A DNA stretch of 36,098 nt from Fibrobacter sp. UWR4 (GTDB lineage Bacteria; Fibrobacterota; Fibrobacteria; Fibrobacterales; Fibrobacteraceae), in contig NZ_QGDU01000033.1 in the NCBI RefSeq assembly GCF_003149045.1, positions 1 to 36,098 on the forward strand. The letters run 5' to 3'. The position numbers were made by a program, and so were the translations under genes. Of this stretch, positions 23,553 to 33,161 are shown piece by piece. The stretch's first letter is position 1; every line of letters begins with the position of its first letter. The notes under the pieces are model-generated. The model ran no database searches. It had not been told where the DNA came from and saw only the letters and a program-made list of their open reading frames with translations.

Positions 23553-24527
23553 TTAATCCTTCAAGTAGTCATCGACGTCCATGCCAAAGCTGAGGCCCAT
23601 GGAGGTCAATACTTCGTTAAGTTCAACCAAGGACTTACGACCGAAGTTCTTGTATTTGAGCATATCGTTTTCCTTGTTGCGCACAAGTTCGCCAACGGTA
23701 TGGATGTTTGCCATACGGAGGCAGTTGCTGGAGCGAACGGAAAGTTCCAGATCGTCCACGCGGGTGCGCAGGAGCTGAGCGATACGCTGACGTTCTTCAT
23801 CCATTTCAAGTTCTTCAGGAGATTCCAGATCGCCTTCGAAGTTGATGAAGATTTCCAGGTGATCGACGAGGAGCTTTGCAGCATATGCCAAAGCGTCTTC
23901 GGGATCGATGGAACCATCAGTAGTAATCTCGAGTTCCAGACGGTTATAGTCCGTCTTCTGGCCAACGCGGGTATCGCTGATGTGCATTGCCACTTTCTGC
24001 ACCGGATTGAAGTTGGCGTCCATGGCGATCACGCCGATAGGAGCGTCCTTATCCTTCAATTCGTCAGCAGTGACATAGCCGCGGCCGCTGGAAATCTTAA
24101 CTTCCAAAGACAGCGAAGCGTTACCGTTCAATGTTGCGATATGAACATCCGGAGTGAGAACTGCAACGTTCGGATTGTCCATGAAGTGCTTAGCCGTGAC
24201 TTCGCCGTCGCCGGACATGTCCAGGCGAAGGGTTTCGTCGTGGTCAGACAGGAGCTTGACGCGGATGCTCTTGAGATTAAGGATAATATCGGTGACATCT
24301 TCCTTAACACCCGGGATCGTCGAAAATTCCTTGTCAACGCCTTCGATTTTCACGGAGACAATAGCCGCACCCTGCAGAGAGGAAAGGAGCGTACGACGGA
24401 GAGCGTTACCGAGGGTGATACCCCAGCCACGTTCCAATGCTTCTACTACGAACTTAGCGTAGCGTCCGTCTTCGCCGGTTTCCACTTTCTGGAAGCTGCG
24501 CGGCATCTGAAGTGATTTCCACATCAT
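23553..24527 (-). CDS. rpoA: DNA-directed RNA polymerase subunit alpha
   Basis: A 324-residue alpha subunit. The N-terminal assembly domain has GWGITLGNALRRTLLSSLQG (near 34-53) and the C-terminal DNA-binding domain begins around 245 with LRTRVDDLELSVRSSNCLRM and ends with GRKSLVELNEVLTSMG. The alpha dimer nucleates core polymerase and its CTD contacts UP elements and activators. AGAGGT lies 8 bases before the first of two adjacent ATGs. It follows rpsK directly; rpsD, which usually lies between them, is absent. Confidence 0.97.
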   Translation of the reverse strand: MMWKSLQMPRSFQKVETGEDGRYAKFVVEALERGWGITLGNALRRTLLSSLQGAAIVSVKIEGVDKEFSTIPGVKEDVTDIILNLKSIRVKLLSDHDETLRLDMSGDGEVTAKHFMDNPNVAVLTPDVHIATLNGNASLSLEVKISSGRGYVTADELKDKDAPIGVIAMDANFNPVQKVAMHISDTRVGQKTDYNRLELEITTDGSIDPEDALAYAAKLLVDHLEIFINFEGDLESPEELEMDEERQRIAQLLRTRVDDLELSVRSSNCLRMANIHTVGELVRNKENDMLKYKNFGRKSLVELNEVLTSMGLSFGMDVDDYLKD

Positions 24528-24545
24528 TGGCGATACCTCTTTAAA

Positions 24546-24980
24546 TTAGACTCTTCTCTTCTTTTTAGGACGGCAACCGTTGTGAGGAACGCCCGTCACG
24601 TCTCGAATAGAGAGAACTTCGAGGCCCGCATTCTTAATAGCACGGACGGCGGATTCACGACCACCACCTGCGCCCTTAACGCGGACATCAACCTTACGCA
24701 TACCGAGGTCGAATGCCTTGTGGGCAGCAACTTCAGCAGCGAGCTGTGCAGCAAACGGAGTGCTCTTGCGAGAGCCCTTGAAACCGGAGTTACCGGGAGA
24801 GCCCCAAGCTACAACGTTACCGCGAGCATCGGTAATAGAGACGATAGTGTTGTTGAAGGAAGCGAAAACGCAAGCGATGCCCTGGAGGTCAACGCGACGC
24901 TTGCCCTTCTTGATCTTGACTTCTTCAGCAGCCGGAGCTTCAACAGCGGCAGCAGTTTCATTAATTACTTCTTCAGCCAC
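24546..24980 (-). CDS. rpsK: 30S ribosomal protein S11
   Basis: The 144-residue protein starts at GTG 24980 with GGAG upstream. Residues about 25-144 are the conserved core ([18 protein letters not shown]... ending [17 protein letters not shown]), which builds the platform of the small subunit. The first ~20 residues are an Ala/Glu-rich extension not found in the shorter enterobacterial protein. Located between rpsM and rpoA. Confidence 0.97.
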   Translation of the reverse strand: MAEEVINETAAAVEAPAAEEVKIKKGKRRVDLQGIACVFASFNNTIVSITDARGNVVAWGSPGNSGFKGSRKSTPFAAQLAAEVAAHKAFDLGMRKVDVRVKGAGGGRESAVRAIKNAGLEVLSIRDVTGVPHNGCRPKKKRRV

Positions 24981-24991
24981 GATAAAACTCC

Positions 24992-25360
24992 TTACTTCTT
25001 CTTGTTAGCCACAGTCTTCTTCGGACCCTTACGAGTACGAGCATTGGTGCGGGAACGCTGACCGCGGACCGGGAGGCCCTTGCGGTGGCGGATACCACGG
25101 TAGCAACCAATATCCTGCAGACGCTTAATGTTCAGGGTAACTTCTGCGCGGAGCTGACCTTCCACAGAGTATTCATCTTCGAGAAGATGACGGATCTTAC
25201 CTTGTTCTTCTTCGGTCAGATCGTCACACTTCTTATTCTTATCGATGTTCAGCTGTTCGCAAACCTTGTTAGCGGTGAACAGACCGACACCATAGATTGC
25301 CGTCAGACCGTATTCAACGGTCTTGTTTCTCGGTAAATCGACACCAGCGATACGTGCCAT
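24992..25360 (-). CDS. rpsM: 30S ribosomal protein S13
   Basis: The 122-residue protein begins [20 protein letters not shown] and ends with the basic tail [23 protein letters not shown] that contacts P-site tRNA in the head of the small subunit. Length and order (rpmJ before, rpsK after) are canonical. Confidence 0.97.
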   Translation of the reverse strand: MARIAGVDLPRNKTVEYGLTAIYGVGLFTANKVCEQLNIDKNKKCDDLTEEEQGKIRHLLEDEYSVEGQLRAEVTLNIKRLQDIGCYRGIRHRKGLPVRGQRSRTNARTRKGPKKTVANKKK

Positions 25361-25369
25361 ACGATCTCC

Positions 25370-25486
25370 TTATCCCTGCTTCTGCTTGTGACGGGGGTTC
25401 TTGGAACAGATGATGCGCAATACACCCTTACGACGGATGATCTTGCAGTTTTCACATCTGGGTTTGATGGAGGCTTTGATTTTCAT
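25370..25486 (-). CDS. rpmJ: 50S ribosomal protein L36
   Basis: A 38-residue protein, [20 protein letters not shown] followed by [18 protein letters not shown]. The zinc ligands C-x2-C-x12-C-x4-H (Cys11, Cys14, Cys27, His32) are all present, so this is the zinc-binding form. The gene is short and sits in the normal place between infA and rpsM, with a 9-base gap to rpsM. Confidence 0.96.
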   Translation of the reverse strand: MKIKASIKPRCENCKIIRRKGVLRIICSKNPRHKQKQG

Positions 25487-25513
25487 AGGTTTGACCTTCT
25501 TTGAAAATACCTA

Positions 25514-25732
25514 TTACTTGTAACGGTATGTGATTCTTCCACGATTGAGGTCGTAGGGAGAAATCTCAACCAACACTTTGTCGTCGGGCAAAATTCGAAT
25601 GAAATGCCGACGCATTTTTCCGGAAACATGAGCAAGGATTTCGTGACCATTTCCGAGCTGGACACGGAAGAAAGCGTTGGGGAGAGCTTCCAACACAACA
25701 CCTTCTACTTGAATGCCTTCTTCTTTAGCCAC
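25514..25732 (-). CDS. infA: Translation initiation factor IF-1
   Basis: A 72-residue OB-fold protein ([20 protein letters not shown]... [20 protein letters not shown]... GRITYRYK) that binds the A site of the 30S subunit during initiation. It starts at GTG and shares one base with the secY stop (TAGTG), so its translation is probably coupled to secY. No map or adk gene lies between the two. Confidence 0.97.
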   Translation of the reverse strand: MAKEEGIQVEGVVLEALPNAFFRVQLGNGHEILAHVSGKMRRHFIRILPDDKVLVEISPYDLNRGRITYRYK

Positions 25733-27099
25733 TAACTTGCCATCCTGCCGCGAATACGGCCATGCTTCAGGAAACCTTCATAGTTCTTGGTATGCAGTTG
25801 AGCTTCGAGCTGGCGAAGAGTATCAAGAGCAACACCTACCACGATTAACACCGAGGTACCCCCAATATAGAAACTCATATCGAGAGAGTCTTTCAAATGA
25901 AGGGGCGCAACGGCAATAAATGCCAAATAAAGCGCACCAGTCAGAGAAATTCGGGTCAAAACATGGTCAATATACTCTGCAGTCTGCTTGCCCGGACGTA
26001 CTCCCGGAATAAATCCACCAGACCTCTTCAGATTTTCAGCAATATCATTCGGGTTGTACTGAATTGCCGTGTAGAAGAAGGTGAAGAAAATAATCAGGAG
26101 AGCGAACACGACACTGTAAAGTGCGTGGCCAGGAATAAGCATGATTGCAAAGGACTGCATAGCAGAAACATTCGGGAACCAGGAGGCGATCATGGCCGGA
26201 ATGAACATAATGCAGCTTGCAAAAATTACAGGGATCACATTAGCAGTATTCACCTTGAAGGGCAAATAACTGGCCTGACCACCCATAACCTTGCTTCCAA
26301 CCGTCCTACGAGGACTTTGGAGCGGAATGCGACGGTTCGCCTGTTCCATGAAAACGATGAAGCCAATAATAGCGAGCACGATAGCGAGAATGATAGCCTC
26401 GTTAAACAGTGCATGGCCCTTAATGCCTTCCTTAAACATTTCCACTTCGGAAAGGACAGCCCTCGGGAGGCCGCCGACGATACCGGCGAAGATGATTAGA
26501 GAGATACCATTACCCACACCATGCGAAGTAATCTGTTCGCCCAGGTACATCACAAAGATCGTACCGGCAGTGAAGGTCAGGGTAGCTAACAAACGGAAAC
26601 CAAGGATGCCGGACCCAGAGGTGAAGTCGTCCGCTAAGACGGACACGTTGGATGCGACAGCCGTGGAAACCTTAAGGCTGGATAGCCAAACTGAAATACC
26701 CCATCCCTGCAGCGCAGCCAAGGCAACGGTGAAGTAACGGGTGTACTGGTTCAGCTTAGCGCGCCCTTCCTGTCCTTCCTTCTGCAAGGCCTGGATCGCA
26801 GGAATAACGGAGCCCATCAACTGAATGATGATGCTCGCGCTAATGTAGGGCATGATACCCAGGGCAAATACAGTCGCCTTCGCGAAAGCACCACCCGTGA
26901 AGGAGTCGTACAAGCCGAACAAGTTGTTCGAATTACGGAAGTACTCAGCCAGAACAGCAGAGTTCACTCCGGGGATGGTGATGTGAGCACCAACGCGATA
27001 AATGATAAGAAAACCAAGCGTAAAAAGGAGCTTTTTACGCAGGTCTTCTATCTTGAAGGCATTGACGAACGCATCAATAGCTTTCTTGAGAGCTTCCAT
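25732..27099 (-). CDS. secY: Protein translocase subunit SecY
   Basis: A 455-residue membrane protein with ten expected helices and SecY landmarks: [20 protein letters not shown] at the start, [18 protein letters not shown] near residues 73-90 (plug and helix 2 region), and a cytosolic loop with [18 protein letters not shown]. It forms the protein-conducting channel with SecE and SecG. The ATG overlaps the rplO stop (TAATG) and its stop overlaps infA, as in a compact spc operon. Confidence 0.97.
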   Translation of the reverse strand: MEALKKAIDAFVNAFKIEDLRKKLLFTLGFLIIYRVGAHITIPGVNSAVLAEYFRNSNNLFGLYDSFTGGAFAKATVFALGIMPYISASIIIQLMGSVIPAIQALQKEGQEGRAKLNQYTRYFTVALAALQGWGISVWLSSLKVSTAVASNVSVLADDFTSGSGILGFRLLATLTFTAGTIFVMYLGEQITSHGVGNGISLIIFAGIVGGLPRAVLSEVEMFKEGIKGHALFNEAIILAIVLAIIGFIVFMEQANRRIPLQSPRRTVGSKVMGGQASYLPFKVNTANVIPVIFASCIMFIPAMIASWFPNVSAMQSFAIMLIPGHALYSVVFALLIIFFTFFYTAIQYNPNDIAENLKRSGGFIPGVRPGKQTAEYIDHVLTRISLTGALYLAFIAVAPLHLKDSLDMSFYIGGTSVLIVVGVALDTLRQLEAQLHTKNYEGFLKHGRIRGRMAS

Positions 27100-27536
27100 T
27101 AGATGATCTCGACTTTACCGCCAGCAGCTTCAATGGCAGCCTTTGCCTTTTCGCTGATAGCGTCTACCTTGACATTGATAGCCTTGTCAATGGTACCAAA
27201 AGCGAGGACCTTGACCGGCTGTTCGACGTTACGGATGAAGCCCTGATCGAACAGAGACTGAGCATCGAAGTCCACAACGCTGCAAGAAGCGAGCTTCTTG
27301 AGGTTCACGATCTGGAATTCGACACCAGCGTGCTTGAAACCACGCTTCGGGATACGACGGTGGATAGGCATCTGGCCGCCTTCAAAAGCGACGCGACCGG
27401 CCTTAGCACTCTTACGAGCACCTGCACCCTTCTGACCACGGCCAGCAGTGGTGCCCCAACCAGAACCCGGACCACGGCCGATACGCTTGCGCTTAACGAC
27501 CTTGGCCTTGCCAGGATTGAGAGTATTGAGTTCCAT
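27099..27536 (-). CDS. rplO: 50S ribosomal protein L15
   Basis: The 145-residue protein starts MELNTLNPGKAKVVKRKRIG with the Gly-rich extended region GRGPGSGWGTTAGRGQKGAG and a globular C-terminus. It assembles late into the large subunit core. Its stop overlaps secY. Length is standard. Confidence 0.97.
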   Translation of the reverse strand: MELNTLNPGKAKVVKRKRIGRGPGSGWGTTAGRGQKGAGARKSAKAGRVAFEGGQMPIHRRIPKRGFKHAGVEFQIVNLKKLASCSVVDFDAQSLFDQGFIRNVEQPVKVLAFGTIDKAINVKVDAISEKAKAAIEAAGGKVEII

Positions 27537-27537
27537 C

Positions 27538-27717
27538 TTAGATCTCCTCGACCTTAACCATGTCAGCCACGGCGTTGATCATGCCCTGGATGCTGGGGGT
27601 CAAATTGTGTTCAACAGTCTGTCCGATCTTGCGGAGACCCAGAGCTGCAACGTTTGCACGATGCATCGGGAGGCGACGGACGATACCCTTGATCAAAGTA
27701 ATACGAACTTTCTTCAT
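27538..27717 (-). CDS. rpmD: 50S ribosomal protein L30
   Basis: A 59-residue protein beginning MKKVRITLIKGIVRRLPMHR and ending NAVADMVKVEEI, with the compact ferredoxin-like L30 fold expected. It sits one base upstream of rplO and eleven downstream of rpsE, as usual for the spc operon. Confidence 0.96.
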   Translation of the reverse strand: MKKVRITLIKGIVRRLPMHRANVAALGLRKIGQTVEHNLTPSIQGMINAVADMVKVEEI

Positions 27718-27728
27718 TGTATTACCCC

Positions 27729-28211
27729 TTAGGCGTTAGCACCGCGCAGAACTGCGCAGTCCTGTTTATTCTTCTGGGAAACAAGGCCTTCAATGCAAGC
27801 GCTGACGACAGTGCTCGGATTGGAAGAACCGTGAATCTTGGTGAGGATGTTGCGCACACCGGCGAGTTCGAGAACTGCACGAGCAGCAGCACCAGCGATA
27901 ACACCAGTACCCGGAGCAGCCGGCATCAGGAGGATGCGAGTTGCACCGCTCTTGACTTCGATGTCATGAGGAATGGTGCCGTCCAGGAGCTGGACTTCAA
28001 CGATGTTGCGGTGAGCAGCTTCGGTACCCTTACGGATAGCTTCGGAAACTTCCTTAGCCTTGCCGAGGCCTACGCCGACCTTGCCGTTCTTGTTGCCGAT
28101 GACAACGAGAGCGGAGAAGGACATACGACGACCACCCTTAACAGTCTTAGCGCAACGGTTGATGTGTACAACCTTGTCTTCAAATTCAGAAACTTGAGCT
28201 TCGCGTTCCAA
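27729..28211 (-). CDS. rpsE: 30S ribosomal protein S5
   Basis: The 160-residue protein has the double-stranded RNA-binding N-domain ([40 protein letters not shown]) and the C-terminal half with [20 protein letters not shown]5 lines the mRNA entry side and influences decoding accuracy. Located between rplR and rpmD. Confidence 0.97.
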   Translation of the reverse strand: MEREAQVSEFEDKVVHINRCAKTVKGGRRMSFSALVVIGNKNGKVGVGLGKAKEVSEAIRKGTEAAHRNIVEVQLLDGTIPHDIEVKSGATRILLMPAAPGTGVIAGAAARAVLELAGVRNILTKIHGSSNPSTVVSACIEGLVSQKNKQDCAVLRGANA

Positions 28212-28225
28212 AGTGTACCTCTCAA

Positions 28226-28597
28226 TTAGAACTTCAAGCCGCCTTCACGAGCACCTTCTGCAAGGGCCTGAACGCGACCATGATAGATGTAACCGCCGCG
28301 GTCAAAGACCACGGATTCAATGCCCTTGGACTTTGCGACTTCAGCAATCAAGAGACCGAGCTGCTTGCTCTGTTCAGACTTCGTCATTTCACCAAACTTG
28401 CCCTGGAAATCCTTGGAAGTAGTGGAGAGCTGAGCGATAGACTTGTTGTTTGCGTCATCGATAATCTGGGCGACCATGTGAGACAAGGAACGGCGAACAG
28501 CCAAACGAGGGCATTCTGCAGTTCCGACGACAGACTTACGTACGCGAGCGTGGCGTGCGATTCTGGACTGGATTCTTTTCTTAGCAATTGCAGTCAT
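28226..28597 (-). CDS. rplR: 50S ribosomal protein L18
   Basis: A 123-residue protein with a basic N-terminus (MTAIAKKRIQSRIARHARVR) and the 5S-rRNA-binding core ending FDRGGYIYHGRVQALAEGAR and GGLKF. It binds 5S rRNA with L5. The gap to rplF is 9 bases. Confidence 0.97.
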   Translation of the reverse strand: MTAIAKKRIQSRIARHARVRKSVVGTAECPRLAVRRSLSHMVAQIIDDANNKSIAQLSTTSKDFQGKFGEMTKSEQSKQLGLLIAEVAKSKGIESVVFDRGGYIYHGRVQALAEGAREGGLKF

Positions 28598-28606
28598 AGT
28601 TTACCC

Positions 28607-29146
28607 TTATTTACCTGTCTTCTTACCCTGCTTGCGACGGACAATTTCGCCAGCGTACTTAATGCCCTTGCCCTTATACGGTTCAGGACGACGGTACTTG
28701 CGAATTTCTGCTGCAGCCTGGCCGACCTTCTGCTTGTCGATACCCTTGATGGAAATCTTCAGAGGATCAACAGCCTTCAGTTCAACGCCTTCCGGTGCCT
28801 GGTAGATAACCGGGTGAGAGAAACCGAGAACGAGGTTCAGGTCCTTACCCTTCTGTTCTACACGGTAGCCAACGCCAACGATTTCGAGAATTTTTTCGAA
28901 ACCCTTGGTCACGCCTTCGACCATGTTGGCAACGAGAGCGCGAGTGGTGCCGTGGATAGCACGGGAGAACTTCTGATCGTCAGGACGGGTGAAGGACAGC
29001 TGGTTGTTTTCGAACTTGATGGTGATCAGTTCGTGAACGTCAGCTTCGAGCTTGCCGAGAGGACCTTCGACCTTGATGTTCTGACCATTGATGGCAACCT
29101 TTACGTTTGCCGGAACGTTGATAATAGCTTTACCGATACGGGACAT
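28607..29146 (-). CDS. rplF: 50S ribosomal protein L6
   Basis: The ATG at 29146 is preferred to an upstream TTG because L6 starts MSRIGKAIINVP. The 179-residue protein has the two repeated L6 domains and ends in the RNA-binding segment YKGKGIKYAGEIVRRKQGKK. It lies near the sarcin-ricin loop and the factor-binding site. It begins three bases after rpsH ends. Confidence 0.97.
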   Translation of the reverse strand: MSRIGKAIINVPANVKVAINGQNIKVEGPLGKLEADVHELITIKFENNQLSFTRPDDQKFSRAIHGTTRALVANMVEGVTKGFEKILEIVGVGYRVEQKGKDLNLVLGFSHPVIYQAPEGVELKAVDPLKISIKGIDKQKVGQAAAEIRKYRRPEPYKGKGIKYAGEIVRRKQGKKTGK

Positions 29147-29148
29147 CT

Positions 29149-29544
29149 TTACCAAACCTTTGCGATGACTTCGCCGCCCACATTTTCCTTGCGAGCTTCG
29201 TGGTCAGTCATGACGCCTTTAGAGGTGGAGATGATAGCAAAGCCGAGGCCGTTACGAACGCGAGGAAGCTTAGCAGAGTCAACGTAGTGACGAAGACCCG
29301 GCGTAGACACGCGCTGGATGCCCTGGATTGCAGATTCGCCATTGGTGTAGCGGAGGAGGACCTTCAGGATACCCTGCTTGCCATCTTCAACTACGACGAA
29401 CTTCTTAATGAAACCTTTTTCCTGCAGCACGCGTGCGATTTCGCGCTTCAGGTTGCTGGCGGGAATGTCCACCACGGGGAGCTTTGCCGTAGAGGCATTG
29501 CGGATACGGGTGAGCATATCGGCGATAGGATCTGTCATTGCCAT
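29149..29544 (-). CDS. rpsH: 30S ribosomal protein S8
   Basis: A 131-residue protein starting [19 protein letters not shown] at ATG 29544; a longer frame upstream runs antisense-like through the S14 gene and is not real. The C-terminus [23 protein letters not shown] is the rRNA helix 21-binding region. In other bacteria S8 represses the spc operon by binding its mRNA; no such site was examined here. Confidence 0.97.
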   Translation of the reverse strand: MAMTDPIADMLTRIRNASTAKLPVVDIPASNLKREIARVLQEKGFIKKFVVVEDGKQGILKVLLRYTNGESAIQGIQRVSTPGLRHYVDSAKLPRVRNGLGFAIISTSKGVMTDHEARKENVGGEVIAKVW

Positions 29545-29557
29545 GAGTATACTCTCC

Positions 29558-29743
29558 TTACCAAGAAGACTTAGTGATACCGGGGATTTCGCCGGCGAGT
29601 GCCATTTCGCGGAAGCAAATACGGCAAAGGCCAAAGCGGCGCATAAAGGCGTGCGGCCTACCGCAACGCTTGCAACGGTTGTACCCACGAACGGTATACT
29701 TCGGAGTACGCTTGCATTTTTCAATCATTCTTTTGCTTGCCAT
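29558..29743 (-). CDS. rpsN: 30S ribosomal protein S14, zinc-binding type
   Basis: The 61-residue protein is the short type Z form: zinc ligands at Cys24, Cys27, Cys40 and Cys43 (RCKRCG and LCRICF). It sits in the head of the small subunit. Located 9 bases after rplE and 13 before rpsH. Confidence 0.97.
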   Translation of the reverse strand: MASKRMIEKCKRTPKYTVRGYNRCKRCGRPHAFMRRFGLCRICFREMALAGEIPGITKSSW

Positions 29744-29752
29744 GGTATTACC

Positions 29753-30292
29753 TTACTTACGGAAGGGGAGTCCAAGTTCTTCAAGCAGGGCACGGCCTTC
29801 GTCGTCGGTCTTTGCAGAGGTGACGAAAGAGATGTCCATACCGAAAGTGCGAGAGATCTTGTCGATATCGATTTCGACGAAGATGGTCTGTTCCTTAATG
29901 CCCAGGGTAAAGTTACCCATGCCATCGAAGCCACGACGTGCGAGACCACGGAAGTCACGAACACGGGGAAGGTCGATGTTGATAAAGCGGAACAGGAAGT
30001 CCCACATGTTATCGCCATGGAGGGTTACCTTAGCACCGATACCGATACCTTCACGAAGGTGGAAGTTAGCGATAGCCTTCTTAGCATTGGTAACGACAGC
30101 CTTCTGACCAGAGATAGCGGTCAGAGTGTCAGCAGCTTCGTCGAGAATCTTACGGTTCTGGGAAGCAGCGCCCACGCCCATGTTGATCACGATCTTCTGA
30201 AGGCGGGGAATTTCCATCACGTTCTTGTAAGCAAACTTCTGCTGCAAGGCCGGGACGACTTTTTCGAGATAAAATTGCTTCATCTGGTTCAT
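29753..30292 (-). CDS. rplE: 50S ribosomal protein L5
   Basis: The 179-residue protein has IPRLQKIVINMGVGAASQNR and GLARRGFDGMGNFTLGIKEQ, the 5S rRNA- and tRNA-contacting parts of L5. Two near ATGs (residues 1 and 4) could start it. It starts two bases after the rplX stop and is typical in length. Confidence 0.97.
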   Translation of the reverse strand: MNQMKQFYLEKVVPALQQKFAYKNVMEIPRLQKIVINMGVGAASQNRKILDEAADTLTAISGQKAVVTNAKKAIANFHLREGIGIGAKVTLHGDNMWDFLFRFINIDLPRVRDFRGLARRGFDGMGNFTLGIKEQTIFVEIDIDKISRTFGMDISFVTSAKTDDEGRALLEELGLPFRK

Positions 30293-30294
30293 AG

Positions 30295-30594
30295 TTATAC
30301 CGCCTTACCGGTTTTGACGCTCACGCGAACAGCCTTCTTACCAGCTTCGCGAACGATGCGGGTACGAACGGGAGTGTTGCCTTCGAGAAGCATCACGTTG
30401 GAAATGTCGATCGGCAGTTCCTTTTCGATGATGCCACCAGTCTGGTTAGTCTGGCTCGGCTTTTCATGACGCTTGCAGACGTTAACGCCGCTAACGGTCA
30501 CCTTGCCGCCCTTGACACTGATCACGGTGCCGGTCTTGCCCTTGTTGGCACCGGAAATCACCTTGACGTTATCATTCTTCTTGATGTTAGCCAT
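30295..30594 (-). CDS. rplX: 50S ribosomal protein L24
   Basis: A 99-residue protein with the KOW motif ([20 protein letters not shown]) that starts assembly of the large subunit near the tunnel exit. Its ATG overlaps the rplN stop as TAATG. Confidence 0.97.
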   Translation of the reverse strand: MANIKKNDNVKVISGANKGKTGTVISVKGGKVTVSGVNVCKRHEKPSQTNQTGGIIEKELPIDISNVMLLEGNTPVRTRIVREAGKKAVRVSVKTGKAV

Positions 30595-30962
30595 TAGAGA
30601 ACCTCAGGTGCGAGGGAGATGATCTTCATGTATTTCTTGTCGCGGAGCTCACGAGCCACCGGTCCAAAAATACGGGTTCCACGCGGTTCACCTTCCTTAT
30701 TGATGAGAACCACTGCATTGTCGGAGAAACGGATAAGCGTTCCATCCGGACGTGCGATTTCCTTACGGGTGCGGACGACTACTGCGTCTGCCACGGAACC
30801 CTTCTTCACCTTGCTCTGGGGGATAGCGTCCTTAACGGCTACCTTGATGACATCACCGATGCTAGCATAGCGACGGTTTGTGCCACCCAAAACACGGATG
30901 CAGGCGACTTCCTTGGCACCACTGTTATCGGCCACGACGAGTCTGGTTTCTTCTTGAATCAT
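30594..30962 (-). CDS. rplN: 50S ribosomal protein L14
   Basis: The 122-residue protein begins [20 protein letters not shown] and carries the [20 protein letters not shown] and [20 protein letters not shown] signatures, ending [17 protein letters not shown]. It sits at the subunit interface near L3 and L19. Spaced 21 bases from rpsQ. Confidence 0.97.
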   Translation of the reverse strand: MIQEETRLVVADNSGAKEVACIRVLGGTNRRYASIGDVIKVAVKDAIPQSKVKKGSVADAVVVRTRKEIARPDGTLIRFSDNAVVLINKEGEPRGTRIFGPVARELRDKKYMKIISLAPEVL

Positions 30963-30983
30963 ATTCGCCTTACTCCAAAAAGA

Positions 30984-31238
30984 TTATTTCTTCTTTTCCA
31001 CAATGCGAACCAGGCGCCAGCGCTTGGTTGCAGAGAGGGGACGAGTTTCCATGATTTCTACCAGGTCGCCTTCTTCGGCTTCATTCTTTTCATCGTGAGC
31101 CTTGAGCTTCTTGGTAGTGGTCATGATTTTGTTGTACATCGGGTGACGCTTGCGGTTTTCAACCACAACCGTGATGGTCTTATCCATCTTGTCAGAGGAG
31201 ACTACACCCTGCTTAACCTTACGAAGGTTTCTATCCAT
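30984..31238 (-). CDS. rpsQ: 30S ribosomal protein S17
   Basis: An 84-residue OB-fold protein: [20 protein letters not shown], then [19 protein letters not shown] and a basic end [12 protein letters not shown] primary binder of 16S rRNA. Located 18 bases after rpmC. Confidence 0.97.
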   Translation of the reverse strand: MDRNLRKVKQGVVSSDKMDKTITVVVENRKRHPMYNKIMTTTKKLKAHDEKNEAEEGDLVEIMETRPLSATKRWRLVRIVEKKK

Positions 31239-31256
31239 TTCCTGCTCCTGCCCGGC

Positions 31257-31448
31257 TTATGCCTTGGCCTTTTCGGTGAGGATGGTCTTGATACGGGCGA
31301 TGTCCTTGCGGGTTGCCTGAATCAAAGAGGGTTTTTCCAAGCTACCGAGCTTTGCAGCCATACGGTAGTTGAACAGATCGAGATTCAACTGGGCCAGCTT
31401 TTCCTTGAGCTGGTCAACGCCCAGTTCCTTTAATTCACGTGCCTTCAT
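31257..31448 (-). CDS. rpmC: 50S ribosomal protein L29
   Basis: The 63-residue protein starts [20 protein letters not shown] at ATG 31448, where it overlaps the rplP stop (TAATG); a longer start at 31478 would run into rplP and is rejected. It has the two-helix L29 fold near the tunnel exit, where signal-recognition particle and trigger factor dock. Confidence 0.96.
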   Translation of the reverse strand: MKARELKELGVDQLKEKLAQLNLDLFNYRMAAKLGSLEKPSLIQATRKDIARIKTILTEKAKA

Positions 31449-31861
31449 TAGATCTCCGATTCTTCGATGATTTTGCACTTGAGGGGGAGCTTCTGAGCTG
31501 CCACATGGAGAGCTTCCAGTGCCAGTTCGCGTTCAACACCACCCATTTCGAAAATGATGCGACCCGGGAGGATGACGGCTGCCCAGAATTCGACAGCACC
31601 CTTACCCTTACCCATACGAGCTTCTGCAGGATGGCGGGTAATCGGCTTGTCGGGGAAGACGCGGATCCAAACGCGGCCACCGCGCTTGATCTTACGAGTC
31701 ATGGCGATACGAGCAGCTTCAATCTGACGAGCAGTGAGCCAGCACTTTTCAAGAGCCTGAATGCCGAATTCGCCGAAGGCGATGGAGTTGCCGCGAGAGG
31801 CGACGCCCTTCATGCGGCCTTTCATCTGCTTACGATGTAATGTTCTTTTAGGACTCAGCAT
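31448..31861 (-). CDS. rplP: 50S ribosomal protein L16
   Basis: The 137-residue protein starts [20 protein letters not shown] and has the conserved [20 protein letters not shown] and [20 protein letters not shown] segments. It helps position the acceptor end of A-site tRNA. Spaced 3 bases after rpsC. Confidence 0.97.
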   Translation of the reverse strand: MLSPKRTLHRKQMKGRMKGVASRGNSIAFGEFGIQALEKCWLTARQIEAARIAMTRKIKRGGRVWIRVFPDKPITRHPAEARMGKGKGAVEFWAAVILPGRIIFEMGGVERELALEALHVAAQKLPLKCKIIEESEI

Positions 31862-31864
31862 ATA

Positions 31865-32524
31865 TTACTTCTCTCTCTTGTTATCGGACATGACGTCCTT
31901 ACCAATCTTTTCGCCGTGCATGATCCACACCTTGATACCGATAGCACCGTAAACGGTCTTAGCGATAGCAGTTGCGTAATCAATGTCTGCACGAAGAGTG
32001 TGCAGAGGCACGCGGCCTTCAGCATACTTTTCAACGCGAGCGATTTCAGCACCACCGAGACGGCCACCGCACTGAATCTTGATACCTTCCACACCAGCGC
32101 GCATAGCGTTCTGGATGGCGCGCTTCATAGCGCGACGGAAGGAAATACGCTTTTCGAGCTGACGAGCGATGTTTTCGGCAACGAGCTTGGAGTCGGCGTC
32201 GGGACGCTTGATTTCCTGGACGTTAATATAGATTTCTTTTCCGGTGAGGAACTGGAGTTCGCCCTTCAACTTCTCCAATTCTTCGCCCTTACGACCGATA
32301 ACGATACCCGGGCGAGCGGTAAAGAGGTTAACATTCACCTTCTTGACGGTACGTTCGATGCCAACCTTGGACAGGGAAGCATGTTCGAAGCGCTTCATCA
32401 AGTAGCGACGGAGCACGATGTCTTCATAAAGAAGATCGGCAAACTTGTCTTCGGCATACCACTTGGATTCCCAGCCGCGGATAACGCCAAGACGAAGACC
32501 ATTCGGATGAGTTTTCTGACCCAT
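31865..32524 (-). CDS. rpsC: 30S ribosomal protein S3
   Basis: A 219-residue protein with [20 protein letters not shown] at the N-terminus, a type-2 KH domain with [14 protein letters not shown] (about 73-86) and the conserved [20 protein letters not shown]. It lines the mRNA entry channel. Length is standard. Confidence 0.97.
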   Translation of the reverse strand: MGQKTHPNGLRLGVIRGWESKWYAEDKFADLLYEDIVLRRYLMKRFEHASLSKVGIERTVKKVNVNLFTARPGIVIGRKGEELEKLKGELQFLTGKEIYINVQEIKRPDADSKLVAENIARQLEKRISFRRAMKRAIQNAMRAGVEGIKIQCGGRLGGAEIARVEKYAEGRVPLHTLRADIDYATAIAKTVYGAIGIKVWIMHGEKIGKDVMSDNKREK

Positions 32525-32529
32525 TGTAA

Positions 32530-32877
32530 TTACTCCTTGTTGGCCACAACGACTGTGATGTGAGAGAGCGGCTTTTCGATACGGAAAGCACGGCCCTGAG
32601 AACGCGGATGGATGCGCTTCATGATGGTTGCACCGTCAGCAGTAATGGTCTTGATGACCAGTTCTTCGACAGCAACAGCACCGGCAGCCTTCTGCTTGAA
32701 GTTAGCAACAGCGGACTTCAGAGCATTTTCTACCAGGGGAGCGCCCTTGGTCTGCGTGTGGAGGATGGAAAGCATTGCGAATGCTTCTGCAACGGACTTA
32801 CCGCGAACCAGGTCGACAACGCGACGCAGCTTGCGAACACCGTAGCGTACGTTTTTCACTTTAGCGACAGCTTGCAT
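32530..32877 (-). CDS. rplV: 50S ribosomal protein L22
   Basis: A 115-residue protein with [20 protein letters not shown] and the long hairpin region that reaches into the exit tunnel ([20 protein letters not shown]). Its ATG overlaps the rpsS stop as TAATG. Confidence 0.97.
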   Translation of the reverse strand: MQAVAKVKNVRYGVRKLRRVVDLVRGKSVAEAFAMLSILHTQTKGAPLVENALKSAVANFKQKAAGAVAVEELVIKTITADGATIMKRIHPRSQGRAFRIEKPLSHITVVVANKE

Positions 32878-33158
32878 TATTTCTTGCCTCCAGCAGCTTC
32901 AGTCTTACGGTGGCCCTTGAAAGTACGGGTCAGGGAGAATTCACCGAGCTTGTGACCGACCATGTTTTCGGTTACATAGACAGGGATGAACTGCTTGCCG
33001 TTATAGACGGAGAAAGTGAGACCAACCATATCGGGGATGATGGTGGAACGACGAGACCAGGTCTTGATGGCCTGCTTCTTGTCGGAACCAGCCATTGCCT
33101 GAGCTTTGACGAGAACGTGGGAATCCACGAACGCACCTTTCTTAAGGGATCTGGACAT
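32877..33158 (-). CDS. rpsS: 30S ribosomal protein S19
   Basis: The 93-residue protein has [39 protein letters not shown] and [17 protein letters not shown], the features that contact the head and the A-site finger. Overlaps rplV by one base. Confidence 0.97.
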   Translation of the reverse strand: MSRSLKKGAFVDSHVLVKAQAMAGSDKKQAIKTWSRRSTIIPDMVGLTFSVYNGKQFIPVYVTENMVGHKLGEFSLTRTFKGHRKTEAAGGKK

Positions 33159-33161
33159 GAA

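Noticed and set aside
29545-29724. N-terminal extension of S8 by 60 residues
   Set aside because: It overlaps the S14 gene in another frame and S8 proteins begin at [11 protein letters not shown].
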